A stretch of DNA of 64,000 bases from JANLTP01 sp031363055 (GTDB lineage Bacteria > Pseudomonadota > Gammaproteobacteria > Burkholderiales > Burkholderiaceae_E), in assembly GCA_031363055.1 (NCBI GenBank), contig JANLTP010000097.1, forward strand, positions 1 through 64,000. Reading direction: 5' to 3'. The notes under the pieces are model-generated. The model made no database searches, had not been told where the DNA came from, and saw only the letters and a list, made by a program, of their open reading frames with translations. Below, one piece after another: positions 41,624 through 50,406 of this stretch (its first letter is position 1; the number at the start of each line of letters is the position of its first letter). Both the position numbers and the translations under genes were made by a program.

Positions 41624-42556
41624 TCAGTCTTCGATGTCGTCTTCAGGTTCAGAAGCATTGGTGAGTGATCCCGCGCAAACTTGGTGAAGGCATCCGCGCA
41701 GCCAGCGATGCGCGGTATCGACGTCCATCCGCGGGTGCCAAAGCATTGACACGGTGAAGTTCGGTGTAGCAACCGGCAGCGGGAAACTATGCATACCTGC
41801 GCGCAGGTTTTCCGTGTGGCGCTCGGGAACGGTGGCAATCAGGTCTGATCCCCGAGCGATAGCCAGAGCGGCCGAGAAGCCGCCGACGATCGTGACAATC
41901 ATTCTTTCCAATCCAATCAGCTTCAAGGCTTCATCTTCTGGCCCCTCGTCAATACTTTTCCTCGAGACAAGGATATGCTTTCCGGACGCATAGCGAGCGG
42001 GTGTGACTTCACCCTGGCTCAGCCGATGCCCCATTCGTACGACACCGATGCGGCGATCCCTGAATAACGCCCGGGCGCGAATCTCCGGTCCGGTCGACTC
42101 ATCGATGACACCCGTTTCCAGATCGACGGCTCCGTCCCGAAGTGGCGCTCTGTCTTTGTCCACTTTCTGAACGAAGCTCAGCCGCACGCCAGGTGCTTCC
42201 TCGCTCACGCGGGCTATGAGACCCGGTCCGAAGTTTTCCACAAAGCCGTCGCTGGTGCGCAGCGTGAAAGTTCGGACTAGCTGTTTGAGGTCGAGTTTCT
42301 CGGCAGGGCGCAGAACTGCCTGCGATTCCTGCACAAGCTGGCTGATATGCTCGCGCAGTTCAAGCGCCCGGGGTGTATGAACCAAGCCGCGGCCAGCCCT
42401 GACCAACAAGGGATCGCCGGTAGTCTCGCGTAATCGCGCCAGCGCCCGGCTCATGGCCGACGGACTAAGCCGCAATCGTCGGGCCGCGCTCGCAACGCTG
42501 CCTTCCGCCAGCAACACGTCCAAAACGACAAGCAAGTTGAAATCGATTGACGACAT
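41624..42556 (-). CDS. LysR-family transcriptional regulator
   Basis: 310 residues. The N-terminal HTH is LLAEGSVASAARRLRLSPSA with SRALARLRETTGDPLLVR. The effector domain (about 90-300) has the usual alternating pattern (FTLRTSDGFVENFGPGLIAR, GIVRM-like, IVTIVGGFSAALAIARGSDL). It is divergent from the broken hydrolase gene (42770-43206), which was its probable target. The acidic C-terminus EPEDDIED is unusual but not diagnostic. Confidence 0.9.
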   Translation of the reverse strand: MSSIDFNLLVVLDVLLAEGSVASAARRLRLSPSAMSRALARLRETTGDPLLVRAGRGLVHTPRALELREHISQLVQESQAVLRPAEKLDLKQLVRTFTLRTSDGFVENFGPGLIARVSEEAPGVRLSFVQKVDKDRAPLRDGAVDLETGVIDESTGPEIRARALFRDRRIGVVRMGHRLSQGEVTPARYASGKHILVSRKSIDEGPEDEALKLIGLERMIVTIVGGFSAALAIARGSDLIATVPERHTENLRAGMHSFPLPVATPNFTVSMLWHPRMDVDTAHRWLRGCLHQVCAGSLTNASEPEDDIED

Positions 42557-42769
42557 CTAATGTGGTGTTTAACTCTCGCGACCATAACGCATTTTGCTGG
42601 TGATGTGGCGTCAGACGCATGCATACAGTGCAAATGAAGCGCCTTCCGCATTGTGCTCAGGTTGCTTATTCCTTGCTCTATCGATTGAACCGAGCACCTG
42701 CGCACTTGGCCCGGTCGCTGCAGCGAGTCAGCTCGCCTATCGAACAACATCAACTCTTGGGAGATCTCG

Positions 42770-43206
42770 ATGAAAACGCTTTTACGCCCTTTTCTGACCC
42801 AATCGCTGTTCCTGTTGGGCAGCTTTGCCGCCACCTTGCCGGCAATCGCCGCAGTGGCCGGCTTGCGACAAGTTGGCCTGCCCGGCGCGAGCGGCCAACC
42901 GGCGATCCCGGCGACAACTGGCAAGACCACTCACTGATTGAAAAAACTCCTGCACAATATTTTGTCGATCGCCCTCGCGCGCTGACCCAGGTCATCGACG
43001 GGATTCTCGCCATGCCTGAATGGGCGAGTCGCTTTCGACGTGACGATAAAGGCTATCTGGTCGGTGCGCTCGGTCACTCAGCCGGTGGCTTCAGTGTGCT
43101 TGCACTGGCTGGCGGTCGCGCCGATCCGCCCGGCTTTGATCGCCCGGCCCTTCTGAAGCGGCTTGCTGAGGAGATCCCGGCCTTTTTTGACAAGGCTTTG
43201 CATTAA
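42770..43206 (+). pseudogene. Exported dienelactone-hydrolase-like protein, deleted and frameshifted
   Basis: ATG 42770 (preceded by GGGAG) begins a signal peptide (LTQSLFLLGSFAATLPAIA) and the first strand VAGLRQVGLPG, ending early at TGA 42935-42937. A different frame through to 43206 carries the nucleophile elbow GHSAGGFSVLALAGGRADP and flanking helices (RPRALTQVIDGILAM) of the same family. The intervening core is missing, along with the C-terminal His region. At least one deletion plus a frame change is needed to explain this. Confidence 0.72.
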
Positions 43207-43259
43207 GGGTCTGAAGAATATCGAACCGCGTGCCTGCGCACTGAGCTGAAAGGAAAATC

Positions 43260-43799
43260 ATGTCAAACAATTCGCTGGAATTTTTTACTGAAGGAGTTAC
43301 CTCGAATTGGGGGCCTCTTAGCACTGAAGTGATCGCGGGTTGTCGCCGGCATTTAGAGGAACTCGTCAAAGCATCTGACACAGAAGAGTGGTTGGCGGCG
43401 CTGCACCGAGAAGCGCCGGCCTACGACGAAATGTACCGGGACCCTACACATGGATTCATGCTGCTGGCGCATACGGAGACCAAGGGACTCTACAGGCCGC
43501 CCCACGACCACGGCAGAGCGTGGGTCATGTATGCGGTCCAGCGTGGTGAAATCGAAATGGGTACCTTTGCGCGAATCGAGGATCCGGACGGTCGCGTAAA
43601 GCTGGTGAAAAGGAACGCGACGCTGGTTTGCCCCGGACATGTTCAGGTGTATCTGCCCGGTGATATCCACGACACGCGGTGTATGTCAGGGCCCGCTTTG
43701 TTGTTCCGCTTTACAGAGCGAGATTTGAAGAACGAAGACAAAGAGGAACACCGGGTTACGAGGTATGTCGAGCGAGGCGGCGCCTGGACTCTGCCGTGA
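43260..43799 (+). CDS. Cupin (cysteine-dioxygenase-like fold) protein
   Basis: 179 residues. PPHDHGRAWVMYAVQRGEIE near 77-96 is a cupin motif 1 (His-x-His ... Glu) and PGDIHDTRCMSG near 137 supplies the third His, a typical Fe/Ni site. LLFRFTERDL follows. It could be a thiol dioxygenase-like or other small-molecule oxygenase; the substrate is unknown. It overlaps the 3' end of the convergent broken TetR gene by about 40 nt. Confidence 0.75.
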   Translation: MSNNSLEFFTEGVTSNWGPLSTEVIAGCRRHLEELVKASDTEEWLAALHREAPAYDEMYRDPTHGFMLLAHTETKGLYRPPHDHGRAWVMYAVQRGEIEMGTFARIEDPDGRVKLVKRNATLVCPGHVQVYLPGDIHDTRCMSGPALLFRFTERDLKNEDKEEHRVTRYVERGGAWTLP

Positions 43800-44673
43800 C
43801 GATACCTTTCGTTCCGGCCATGTAACGCTCGATTCCGTCCAATACACGCTCGAGACCGAAATCGAAGCTCTCGTCGAGCGTTCGTGGGCGGCCGCCGCGT
43901 GCTGGTGACGGTAATCCTTCCGAGATGCCTTCCGATTTCGACGAAAGAATGGCGGACAGAATCGGATAGCGCGGGTCGTTGATCGCGCAACAAAGGCCTG
44001 CACCGACGGCCTGCGCCCACTCCTCCAAGGAGATGCCGCGGGATTGGGCTCTCGCCAGCGAAATTGCGGTATCTGAACTTCCACTCACGTAGCCATGGAC
44101 AATACTAAGCACATCCATCATGTCCTCGGGGCAGAGCCCCGTGTTTGCAATCGTCTGCAAGAACGCCTCATGCCAGCTCAACCAGTTGGGCCCGTGTGGC
44201 GCCGCGACAAACGGCAGCTCCGCCAGCCAAGGTCGCGAGCACAACATGGCCCGCTTCGCATAGGCCCAACCCTTAACTTCCTGACGCCATCCCTGCCGCG
44301 GGCCGCGCCTTTGCGGAGGGGTACCCATTGCCGCGTCGACCGACGCGTCGATCAGCGCTTCCTTGTTCGGAAAGTAGCGTTACAGTGCCATCGTCGTGAA
44401 TCCAAGTCGTTCCGCGACCGCTTGCATCGTAAGCGCAGCAAGATCACCCTAGTCTGCAACGCTGATCGCAGCCTGTACAACATTCTCACGACCCAGCGCG
44501 GGTTTCGGGCCACGGCTCGGCCGTGGCTGAGCGTCCCAGAGCAACCCACTTCGCGCTCGAAGTTCCTCGCGTTTGCCTGCGATTCCGGTGGCCGCCGTTG
44601 CGTCGCTCGCACGGCTGTGCGCAGGCTTTGCTTCACGAATCCTCCGGTTCTTCTTCCCAGTCCTTTCTGCCAT
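43756..44673 (-). pseudogene. TetR-family regulator with two in-frame nonsense codons
   Basis: ATG 44673 follows a strong GGGAGGGG site. The frame to 43756 (306 codons) is open except for TAG at 44449-44451 and TAA at 44380-44382. Around them the TetR HTH is evident: RGPKPALGRENVVQAAISVAD, stop, GDLAALTMQAVAERLGFTTM, AL, stop, RYFPNKEALIDASV. The second stop replaces the Tyr of the typical LYRYF. A TetR C-terminal ligand domain follows (LPFVAAPHGPNWLSWHEAFL, FDFGLERVLDGIERYM). The C-terminal frame stays open for 190 codons, so the damage may be recent. Confidence 0.82.
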
Positions 44674-44837
44674 TTCGCCCCTCCCGCATTGACATATTCT
44701 GGGACCGCCTGGCGGCATACGCCAGCGCTGGCGGCGACCTTGGCATACGTCGTGTCCATATTCGCCTCGAAGTCCGCGACTACGTTTCTGGCGCGAGCGG
44801 CCAAGGCACGAGCGGCACGCGCAACGACGTCGTTGCG

Positions 44838-45374
44838 ATGCCCGGCCTGTTGATCTTGTTGAGCCTGGTGCCGGCTGCGGCCGGTACGGCCAGACTCATC
44901 GAGCTGGTTATCGGCGCACAAATCACCGAGATGAACCTGCGATTCTTTGCAGCGCCCCTGCCAGTGACACTGCATGTTCTCGCCGTCATCCCCTACAGCA
45001 TAGTTGGCGCGTTCCAGTTTGCCCCGGCTTTCCGACGTCGCAGGCCTGGCTGGCACCGCGCGGCGGGCAAGGTGCTCGTGGTCTTGGGACTTCTGGTTGC
45101 CCTGACGGGACTTTGGATGACCCAGTTTTATCCCTGGCCTGCTGGCGACGGCGAGCTCGTCTACCCGCTACGTCTCGTGTTCGGAACAGCGATGGCATTC
45201 TCGATAATCATGGAGGTCGACGCCATTCGGCGCTACGACTTTGCTGCCCATGGCGCGTGGATGATTCGCAGTTATGCCATTTGCCGACGCGATCAGGACC
45301 CTCGCGTTCGAACTCGCTCCAGTCCATCGAGTAGCAGGTCGAGGCCCAGTTCGAAGTGCTGCAACCCGTTGTGA
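44838..45374 (+). pseudogene. DUF2306 membrane protein, C-terminally truncated
   Basis: From ATG 44838 the sequence is DUF2306-like: LLILLSLVPAAAGTARLIEL, FFAAPLPVTLHVLAVIPYSI, GAFQFAPAFRRRRPGWHR, GLWMTQFYPWPAGDGEL, FAAHGAWMIRSYAI, giving four membrane helices with the conserved PWPxGDGEL loop. At about 45285 family similarity stops and an Arg/Ser-rich tail runs to 45374, overlapping the end of the convergent TetR gene. Roughly the last 60-70 residues (two helices) are lost. N-terminal residues before the ATG may also be missing. Confidence 0.7.
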
Positions 45375-45952
45375 CGCCCAGCGATGATCTCCTGCGAGAG
45401 CCCATTCATGTACGGGTACGTCTCGACTGGAATCATCGGAAGAAATTGCGTCGCCGCCGATGCGTATTGTTTCGGTTCGAGCGGAAAGTTGAGCCGCTGC
45501 AGCGTGAACCCGTAGGTGAACGCGTCGAGCGTATTCCATGCGTGATCCGCCATTGGCCACGAGAAACCCGCCTCGCGCAGACATCCCACCGTACGATCGA
45601 TGTACTGGAGCATGTTCGGCCCGATGTTCATCCGCGACACGAGCAACATCGGCGCCCATGGGTGGCGCATCAGCACGTGATGCGCCGTCAAGGCCCGCCC
45701 GCGCATCGCACACTGCCAGTTTCCCCCTGCAGCCGGCAGCTCGAGCTCGCCCACCACCATCTCCACCAACCCGTCGAGCAAGCGCTCCTTGCCTGGAACG
45801 TGGTTATAGAGCGACATCGCTTCGACCTTCATTGCTTGCGCCAGGTTACGCATCGATAGGGAGACGAGCCCCTTCTTGTCCACTAGGCGTAACGCCATGG
45901 CGAACACCTTCTCGGGACTCAAGGGGGCTCGCTTCTTCGCTACAGGCGCCAT
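45293..45952 (-). CDS. TetR-family regulator of the divergent oxidoreductase
   Basis: 219 residues. HTH region: RLVDKKGLVSLSMRNLAQAM with KVEAMSLYNHVPGKERLLD. The C-terminal domain is of the tetracycline-repressor-like type (WNTLDAFTYGFTLQRLNFPL, GLQHFELGLDLLLDGLERV). It is intact, unlike the neighbouring TetR. It is divergent from the MDR oxidoreductase, with two matching palindromes in the 113-bp gap that are its likely operators. Confidence 0.9.
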   Translation of the reverse strand: MAPVAKKRAPLSPEKVFAMALRLVDKKGLVSLSMRNLAQAMKVEAMSLYNHVPGKERLLDGLVEMVVGELELPAAGGNWQCAMRGRALTAHHVLMRHPWAPMLLVSRMNIGPNMLQYIDRTVGCLREAGFSWPMADHAWNTLDAFTYGFTLQRLNFPLEPKQYASAATQFLPMIPVETYPYMNGLSQEIIAGRHNGLQHFELGLDLLLDGLERVRTRGS

Positions 45953-45975
45953 TCAGATCCGCTCGGCTGTTGATA

Positions 45976-46039
45976 ATACTTACAGTGTAAGTATTTATTG
46001 ACCAAATGGCAATAAATCTGTACCTTACGGTGTAAGTAT
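45976..46039. promoter_or_regulatory. Two TetR-type palindromic operators
   Basis: Positions 45976-45994 hold ATACTTAC-AGT-GTAAGTAT, a perfect 8-bp dyad with a 3-bp centre. Positions 46021-46039 hold TACCTTAC-GGT-GTAAGTATT-type sequence, the same dyad with one or two mismatches. Centres are 45 bp apart in the AT-rich gap between the tetR gene and the oxidoreductase. The arrangement is that of a repressor controlling itself and the divergent gene. Confidence 0.75.
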
Positions 46040-46065
46040 TAATTAACACGACGAAGGAACACACC

Positions 46066-47091
46066 ATGCAGGCCATCGAAAAGTTGACCGCCGGCGCCAT
46101 TCAAACCCCGATGATGAAAGCCGTCGTTCACCGTGAATATGGAAAGCCCGAAGTGCTGACCGTAGGTCAAGTCGCAAAGCCAGTGCCAGGCGATGACGAC
46201 GTCTTGATTCGCGTGATCGCGGCCGGCGTGAGCATTGGCGATCACCACATCATCACAGGAAAACCTTACCTCGTGCGGTTGAGCCCGTTCGGCGGGTTTC
46301 CACGGCCAAGGCACACGGTGCCCGGCGCTGCGATGTCGGGCCAAGTGGAAGCCGTCGGCTCAAAGGTCACGAGCTTTCGTGTCGGCGACGAAGTCTTCGG
46401 CCAGGCACTCAACGGCGCCTTCGCGGGATACCTGGTGATGCCAGCGAAGCTCGTCGCCCACAAACCGAAGTGCTTAACGTTCGAAGAAGCGGCGGCTGTT
46501 CCGTGGGGCACGACGGCGCTCCAGGGCCTGCGTGACGCGGGCGGTGTGAAGGCTGGTGAGCGCGTGCTCCTGTACGGCGCGTCGGGCGCGGTGGGCACGT
46601 GGGCCGTGCAGATCGCGAAGTCGCTCGGCGCACACGTCACCGCCGTATGTAGCACGCGAAACGTCGACCTCGTACGCTCACTCGGCGCCGACGAGGTCAT
46701 CGACTACACGAAACGCGATTTTGTCGAGGATCGTGCGCGTTACGACGTGCTGATGGACATGGTCGGCAACCGGGCCTTGTCAGACTGCAAGCGAGTGTTG
46801 AACGCCGGAGGCCGCTACGTGCCTTGCTCAGTCGGTGGCGGCGACTGGCTAGGCCCTATTGTGCGTATCATCAGTGGCCAGTTGGCGTTTCTCATCGGCG
46901 GCAAGCACATCAAGATGTTCATTCAGAAAACAAGCGCCGCCGACCTGGTAGTAATGCGCGAGCTCGTCGACGCCAATGCCAACGCCATCAGACCGGTGGT
47001 CGAGCGGATCTGGCCGCTTTCGGAAATGTGTGCCGCACTCAAGCACGTTGGCACCGGGCACGCGCAGGGGCTGAACGTCGTTCGCATCTGA
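46066..47091 (+). CDS. NAD(P)-dependent MDR oxidoreductase (quinone-reductase-like)
   Basis: 341 residues of the medium-chain dehydrogenase/reductase superfamily. The N-terminal GroES-like domain (VLTVGQVAKPVPGDDDVLIR, PGAAMSGQVEAVGSKV, FRVGDEVFG) lacks the zinc-binding Cys cluster, so it is a quinone-oxidoreductase-type member. The nucleotide motif is LLYGASGAVGTWAVQIAKSL. It probably reduces an electrophilic enone or quinone; induction by the ligand of the divergent TetR is expected. ATG 46066 has AAGGA upstream; a Met at 46111 is an alternative start. Confidence 0.9.
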   Translation: MQAIEKLTAGAIQTPMMKAVVHREYGKPEVLTVGQVAKPVPGDDDVLIRVIAAGVSIGDHHIITGKPYLVRLSPFGGFPRPRHTVPGAAMSGQVEAVGSKVTSFRVGDEVFGQALNGAFAGYLVMPAKLVAHKPKCLTFEEAAAVPWGTTALQGLRDAGGVKAGERVLLYGASGAVGTWAVQIAKSLGAHVTAVCSTRNVDLVRSLGADEVIDYTKRDFVEDRARYDVLMDMVGNRALSDCKRVLNAGGRYVPCSVGGGDWLGPIVRIISGQLAFLIGGKHIKMFIQKTSAADLVVMRELVDANANAIRPVVERIWPLSEMCAALKHVGTGHAQGLNVVRI

Positions 47092-47093
47092 AG

Positions 47094-47687
47094 TTGACGG
47101 TGCAAGTTTCCTGCTGGTGCGGCACATTTAAGGGCAACGTCAAACATCCCGAGAAGGCAACTCGGACCATATGCTACTGCAAGGATTGCCAAGCCTTCGC
47201 ACATGCCTTAGGTCAGACAAGTGACGTCTTGGACCCGTTCGGAGGAACCGAAATCGTAGCGACCCTTCCTGAGTACATCACCTTCGCGGCTGGCGTTGAA
47301 GCGCTCGCTTGTTTGTCGCTTAAAGAAGGCGGTCTCTTGCGCTGGTACGCGAGCTGTTGCAACACCCCGATCGGCAACACCCCCCGCAACTTCAAGGTTC
47401 CGCATGTCGGCCTCATTCACACCTGCTTGAATGATCCGATAGGAACCGGACAAGATTCCTTCGGCCCCGTTCGTCTGCACACGAATACCAGGTCCGCCAA
47501 GGGCAAGCCGAATTCATTAGAGACCAGCACGGTCGCGGCAGCGCTGCGATTCTTGAAGACCATGTTCCTGGCCAAGCTCAGTGGCAGCTACAAGTCGACT
47601 CCATTCTTTGACGTAACGCGAGGGGTGCCAATCTTGACTCCAAGAACTCTCACCGAAGCAGAGCGAGACCGGGCGATGAATGCCTGA
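47094..47687 (+). CDS. DUF6151/GFA-like cysteine-containing protein
   Basis: About 197 residues. An N-terminal GFA-like metal-site pattern is seen: VSCWCGTFKG, TICYCKDCQAFAH, and WYASCCNTPIGNTP near 90. These resemble glutathione-dependent formaldehyde-activating (GFA) folds in the DUF6151 group. Enzyme activity is unknown. The start is not ATG: TTG 47094 or GTG 47100, both directly after the oxidoreductase stop (47091), so the gene is probably translated by coupling and controlled by the same TetR. Confidence 0.72.
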   Translation: MTVQVSCWCGTFKGNVKHPEKATRTICYCKDCQAFAHALGQTSDVLDPFGGTEIVATLPEYITFAAGVEALACLSLKEGGLLRWYASCCNTPIGNTPRNFKVPHVGLIHTCLNDPIGTGQDSFGPVRLHTNTRSAKGKPNSLETSTVAAALRFLKTMFLAKLSGSYKSTPFFDVTRGVPILTPRTLTEAERDRAMNA

Positions 47688-48048
47688 ATTCGCCCCTGAC
47701 TTCCGCTCGCCGCCGCCATCGGCAAGGATTTGCTATTTTCAATGGCTCGTGACATGCCAGCCAGGCTAGGCCTGGTTCAAGAAGCGTCCATCGGGCACGG
47801 CATTGAAGGTCTTGCTCTTGGCACAGTCACGCGACCTCGCTGTCATCATCTAAAGCCAAGCTAGGTGTCGCATGGGCGCGATTCGGGATCGATACTCGCA
47901 GCTCGTCACACTAAAGACAGCCGTCTAAGGAAGCGCGCGGGGATTCATACCGTAGATCTCTGCAACATAAATCGCATTCGAACCAGAATCGGTCAAAATG
48001 CAACCTTGATGTCAGTTAACTCGAATCCAAATCCAGACAGTCCATGAC
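47688..48048. other. 361-bp gap with no recognisable gene
   Basis: A short open frame of 60 codons (47865-48047) has no ribosome binding site or family resemblance. No obvious terminator or promoter of the asd gene was identified with confidence. Confidence 0.5.
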
Positions 48049-49122
48049 ATGAACACAAACCCAAACACTTACCCTGACGGCATGCATGTCGGAATCGTGG
48101 GCGCCACCGGCTTGGTTGGCGAGTTCATGCGCGCTTCCCTGCTCGAGCGCAAATTTCCGGTTCGCTCCCTTCGCTTGTTTGCGTCGGCTCGCTCCGCCGG
48201 CAAACGCCTGCCCTGGAAGAACGCAACGATTGTGGTCGAAGACGCCGCCACGGCGGACTACTCCGGGCTTGATCTGGTTTTCTTTTCCGCCGGAGGCGAA
48301 ACCTCGCTCAAGCTGGCGCCGATCGTTGCCGCCGTGGGCGCAATCGTCATCGACAATTCATCCGCCTGGCGCATGGACCCCGAAGTTCCGCTGGTGGTTG
48401 CCGAGGTCAACCCGTCTGCGTTGCAATCGATCCCGAAGGGAATCATTGCCAACCCGAATTGCACCACCATGGCAGCGATGCCCGTACTCAAACCACTACA
48501 TGACGCTGCGGGCTTGCGCCGCCTGGTCGCCAGCACATACCAGGCAGTATCGGGCGGAGGTGCCGAAGGAGTACGGGAATTGGAGGACCAGGTGAAGCAG
48601 GCCGGCGAGCATTCGGCCAGACTGGCAAACCATGGCCGCGCCTTCGAATTTGCGTCAATCAAGAAGTGGCCGGTGCCGATCGCATTTAATGTCGTCCCGC
48701 TCAACTACCGGGTCGTCGAAGACGGCTACACCGACGAAGAAATCAAGCTGCGCAACGAGACGCGCAAAATCCTCGGAATTCCTGATTTGCCCGTGTCCGG
48801 CACCTGCGTGCGGGTACCGGTCTACACGGGGCATTCGATTTCGATCAATGCCGAGTTCGATCGGGATCTTCCCGTCGAGGTCGCGATGGAACTATTGCGA
48901 CATGCGCCAGGAGTGGTCGTATGTGAAGTGCCGAACCCCCTCGAAGCCACAGGCCGCGATCCGGTCTTCGTTGGCCGGGTACGTCGCGATCCGACCGTCA
49001 AACACGGTCTTGCGTTGTTTGTAAGCAGCGATAACCTGCGCAAAGGCGCCGCCCTGAATGCGGTTCAGATTGCCGAAGTCCTGAATTCCAACGCAAATCG
49101 CTCAACGCAGCGTCGCAAATAA
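48049..49122 (+). CDS. asd: Aspartate-semialdehyde dehydrogenase
   Basis: 357 residues. GIVGATGLVGEFMRASLLER near residue 14 is the NADP site, then FFSAGGETS, IDNSSAWRMDPEVPLVV, the catalytic Cys in IANPNCTTMAAMPVL near 142, TYQAVSGGGAEG and PVYTGHSISINAEF with the active His. It reduces aspartyl phosphate to the semialdehyde in the Lys/Thr/Met pathway. The NPNCTTM form resembles the actinobacterial/Gram-positive type more than the classical enterobacterial one. No pathway neighbours are adjacent, so it may be a second copy. Confidence 0.92.
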   Translation: MNTNPNTYPDGMHVGIVGATGLVGEFMRASLLERKFPVRSLRLFASARSAGKRLPWKNATIVVEDAATADYSGLDLVFFSAGGETSLKLAPIVAAVGAIVIDNSSAWRMDPEVPLVVAEVNPSALQSIPKGIIANPNCTTMAAMPVLKPLHDAAGLRRLVASTYQAVSGGGAEGVRELEDQVKQAGEHSARLANHGRAFEFASIKKWPVPIAFNVVPLNYRVVEDGYTDEEIKLRNETRKILGIPDLPVSGTCVRVPVYTGHSISINAEFDRDLPVEVAMELLRHAPGVVVCEVPNPLEATGRDPVFVGRVRRDPTVKHGLALFVSSDNLRKGAALNAVQIAEVLNSNANRSTQRRK

Positions 49123-49246
49123 AAGTCACGAATGACTGAGTTGGTGCTTCAGTCAATTCAAAGTTCATAGCCACCACTTGCAAACAAGGCACGCCATGCT
49201 CTCGCCACCACGGCCACGCACCCCGGTGCCCAATCCGGTCGGCGGG

Positions 49247-49321
49247 GCGCTCGGCGTAGCGGCATAAAGAAGGAGCGCCGGCCGCCAGGTCGGCGCGGAT
49301 GACAGCCGCGTAGCCGAGCGC
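49247..49321. repeat. About 76-bp palindromic dispersed repeat, copy 1
   Basis: Ends GCGCTCGGC (49247-49255) and GCCGAGCGC (49313-49321) are perfect inverted repeats and extend imperfectly to about 17 bp. The centre (AAGAAGGAGCG, GCCGCCAGGTCGGCGCGG, GACAGCCGCGTAGCC) recurs at 57061-57137. It occupies the gap between asd and the racemase gene (49123-49383), whose remainder shows no gene. Confidence 0.75.
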
Positions 49322-49383
49322 TCCGTCGACCGGATTCCACGACGACCAAAGCCGAGTACCCGACCAACCGGATGCCACTCAAG

Positions 49384-50109
49384 CTAGTACCCAAACGGCC
49401 CGGCCCAGCCGGTATAAACCTTAGGCAATGGCAAATCATAGTCACCACGCTTACTAGTCCGCAGACCCAGAACCGCCAGGCTTTCGGCAAACTTCACGGC
49501 GACGCCAACGCCATCAATCACCGGTACTTGAAGTCGTTGCTGCAGCGTGCGACAGAGCGCGGCCATGCCAGCACACCCCAGGACGATGGCGCCACTGCGG
49601 TCGCGCTCGAGCGCACGCCTGGCCGCATCTTCGATCCGCGCGAGCGCGTCGCTGTCGCCCGATTCGAGATCAAGCACTGCGATATCGGTGCCGTGAATAC
49701 CTCGGCAACTGCGCTCGAAGCCATAGCGCAGGACCAGTCGCTCAGCGATGACGCAAGTGCGGGTCATCGTGGTCACGACCGAGAAGCCGGTGGCCAGCAG
49801 ACTGGCGGCATGGAAGGCAGCCTCGGCAATCCCAATCACCGGCGCGTTGCTGGCTTCGCGGGCTGCGTCGAGCCCGGGATCGCCAAAGCAGGCGATGACG
49901 ATGCCGTCATGCGTCGGCGCAATCCGCACCTGTTCGGCAACGCCGGCGGCCGCGAACGCCTCGTCATAATGACCTTCGATGGACATCGGTCCGAAACTCG
50001 GCTGTACCGCCAGGATCTCGGTGCCACTAGCCGCGACCGCACGCGCGGCAGCGGCGATGCCAGCGGTCATCGCAGTCGAGGTATTGGGGTTGATGACGAG
50101 TATTTTCAT
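49384..50109 (-). CDS. Hydantoin/Asp-Glu racemase family protein
   Basis: About 241 residues. The N-terminus ILVINPNTSTAMTAGIAAAA and the two catalytic Cys regions (GIVIACFGDPGLDAAREAS near 72 and IVLGCAGMA near 183) fit the HyuE/Asp-Glu racemase family, which racemises by a two-Cys mechanism. It is divergent from a peptide-type ABC transporter and its GntR regulator, suggesting joint use of an imported D-/L-amino-acid derivative or hydantoin. ATG 50109 is preferred over a slightly longer frame. Confidence 0.87.
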   Translation of the reverse strand: MKILVINPNTSTAMTAGIAAAARAVAASGTEILAVQPSFGPMSIEGHYDEAFAAAGVAEQVRIAPTHDGIVIACFGDPGLDAAREASNAPVIGIAEAAFHAASLLATGFSVVTTMTRTCVIAERLVLRYGFERSCRGIHGTDIAVLDLESGDSDALARIEDAARRALERDRSGAIVLGCAGMAALCRTLQQRLQVPVIDGVGVAVKFAESLAVLGLRTSKRGDYDLPLPKVYTGWAGPFGY

Positions 50110-50137
50110 GGCAATCTCACAAGCTGGAATCATTCAT

Positions 50138-50295
50138 ATTGCATACAATTTTAATCTCCATCACAATTCGACGTGGGCACGCTATTTTGGTGCGACCGCA
50201 CCAAAAGCGCACTGAGTTGCTCAAAAAGCGGTGCTTGCATGCCATTGTCCAGGCGGTCTGCCGGTATCGGGGCTGGCATACCGATTGCATACTAA
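50138..50295. promoter_or_regulatory. ATTGCATACAAT-type motifs, candidate GntR (FCD) operators
   Basis: ATTGCATACAAT (50138-50149) is a near-palindrome of the ATTGTATACAAT kind recognised by many FCD-type GntR proteins. ATTGCATACTAA (50284-50295) is a weaker second copy 146 bp away. They lie in the 297-bp divergent region between the racemase and the ABC operon, whose last gene encodes a GntR protein. The assignment is inferred. Confidence 0.45.
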
Positions 50296-50406
50296 AACCA
50301 ACAAGCAGGGAACGCGCCCGTCAGGCGATTGCAAAAGATGAACGGTTCGGTAAAGTGCCGTGCCAGCCGATTTTGTAAGGCTTCCCGGTCAAAACAAGGA
50401 GAAAAA

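Noticed and set aside
47865..48047. 60-codon open frame before asd
   Set aside because: No ribosome binding site, no family resemblance and biased composition.
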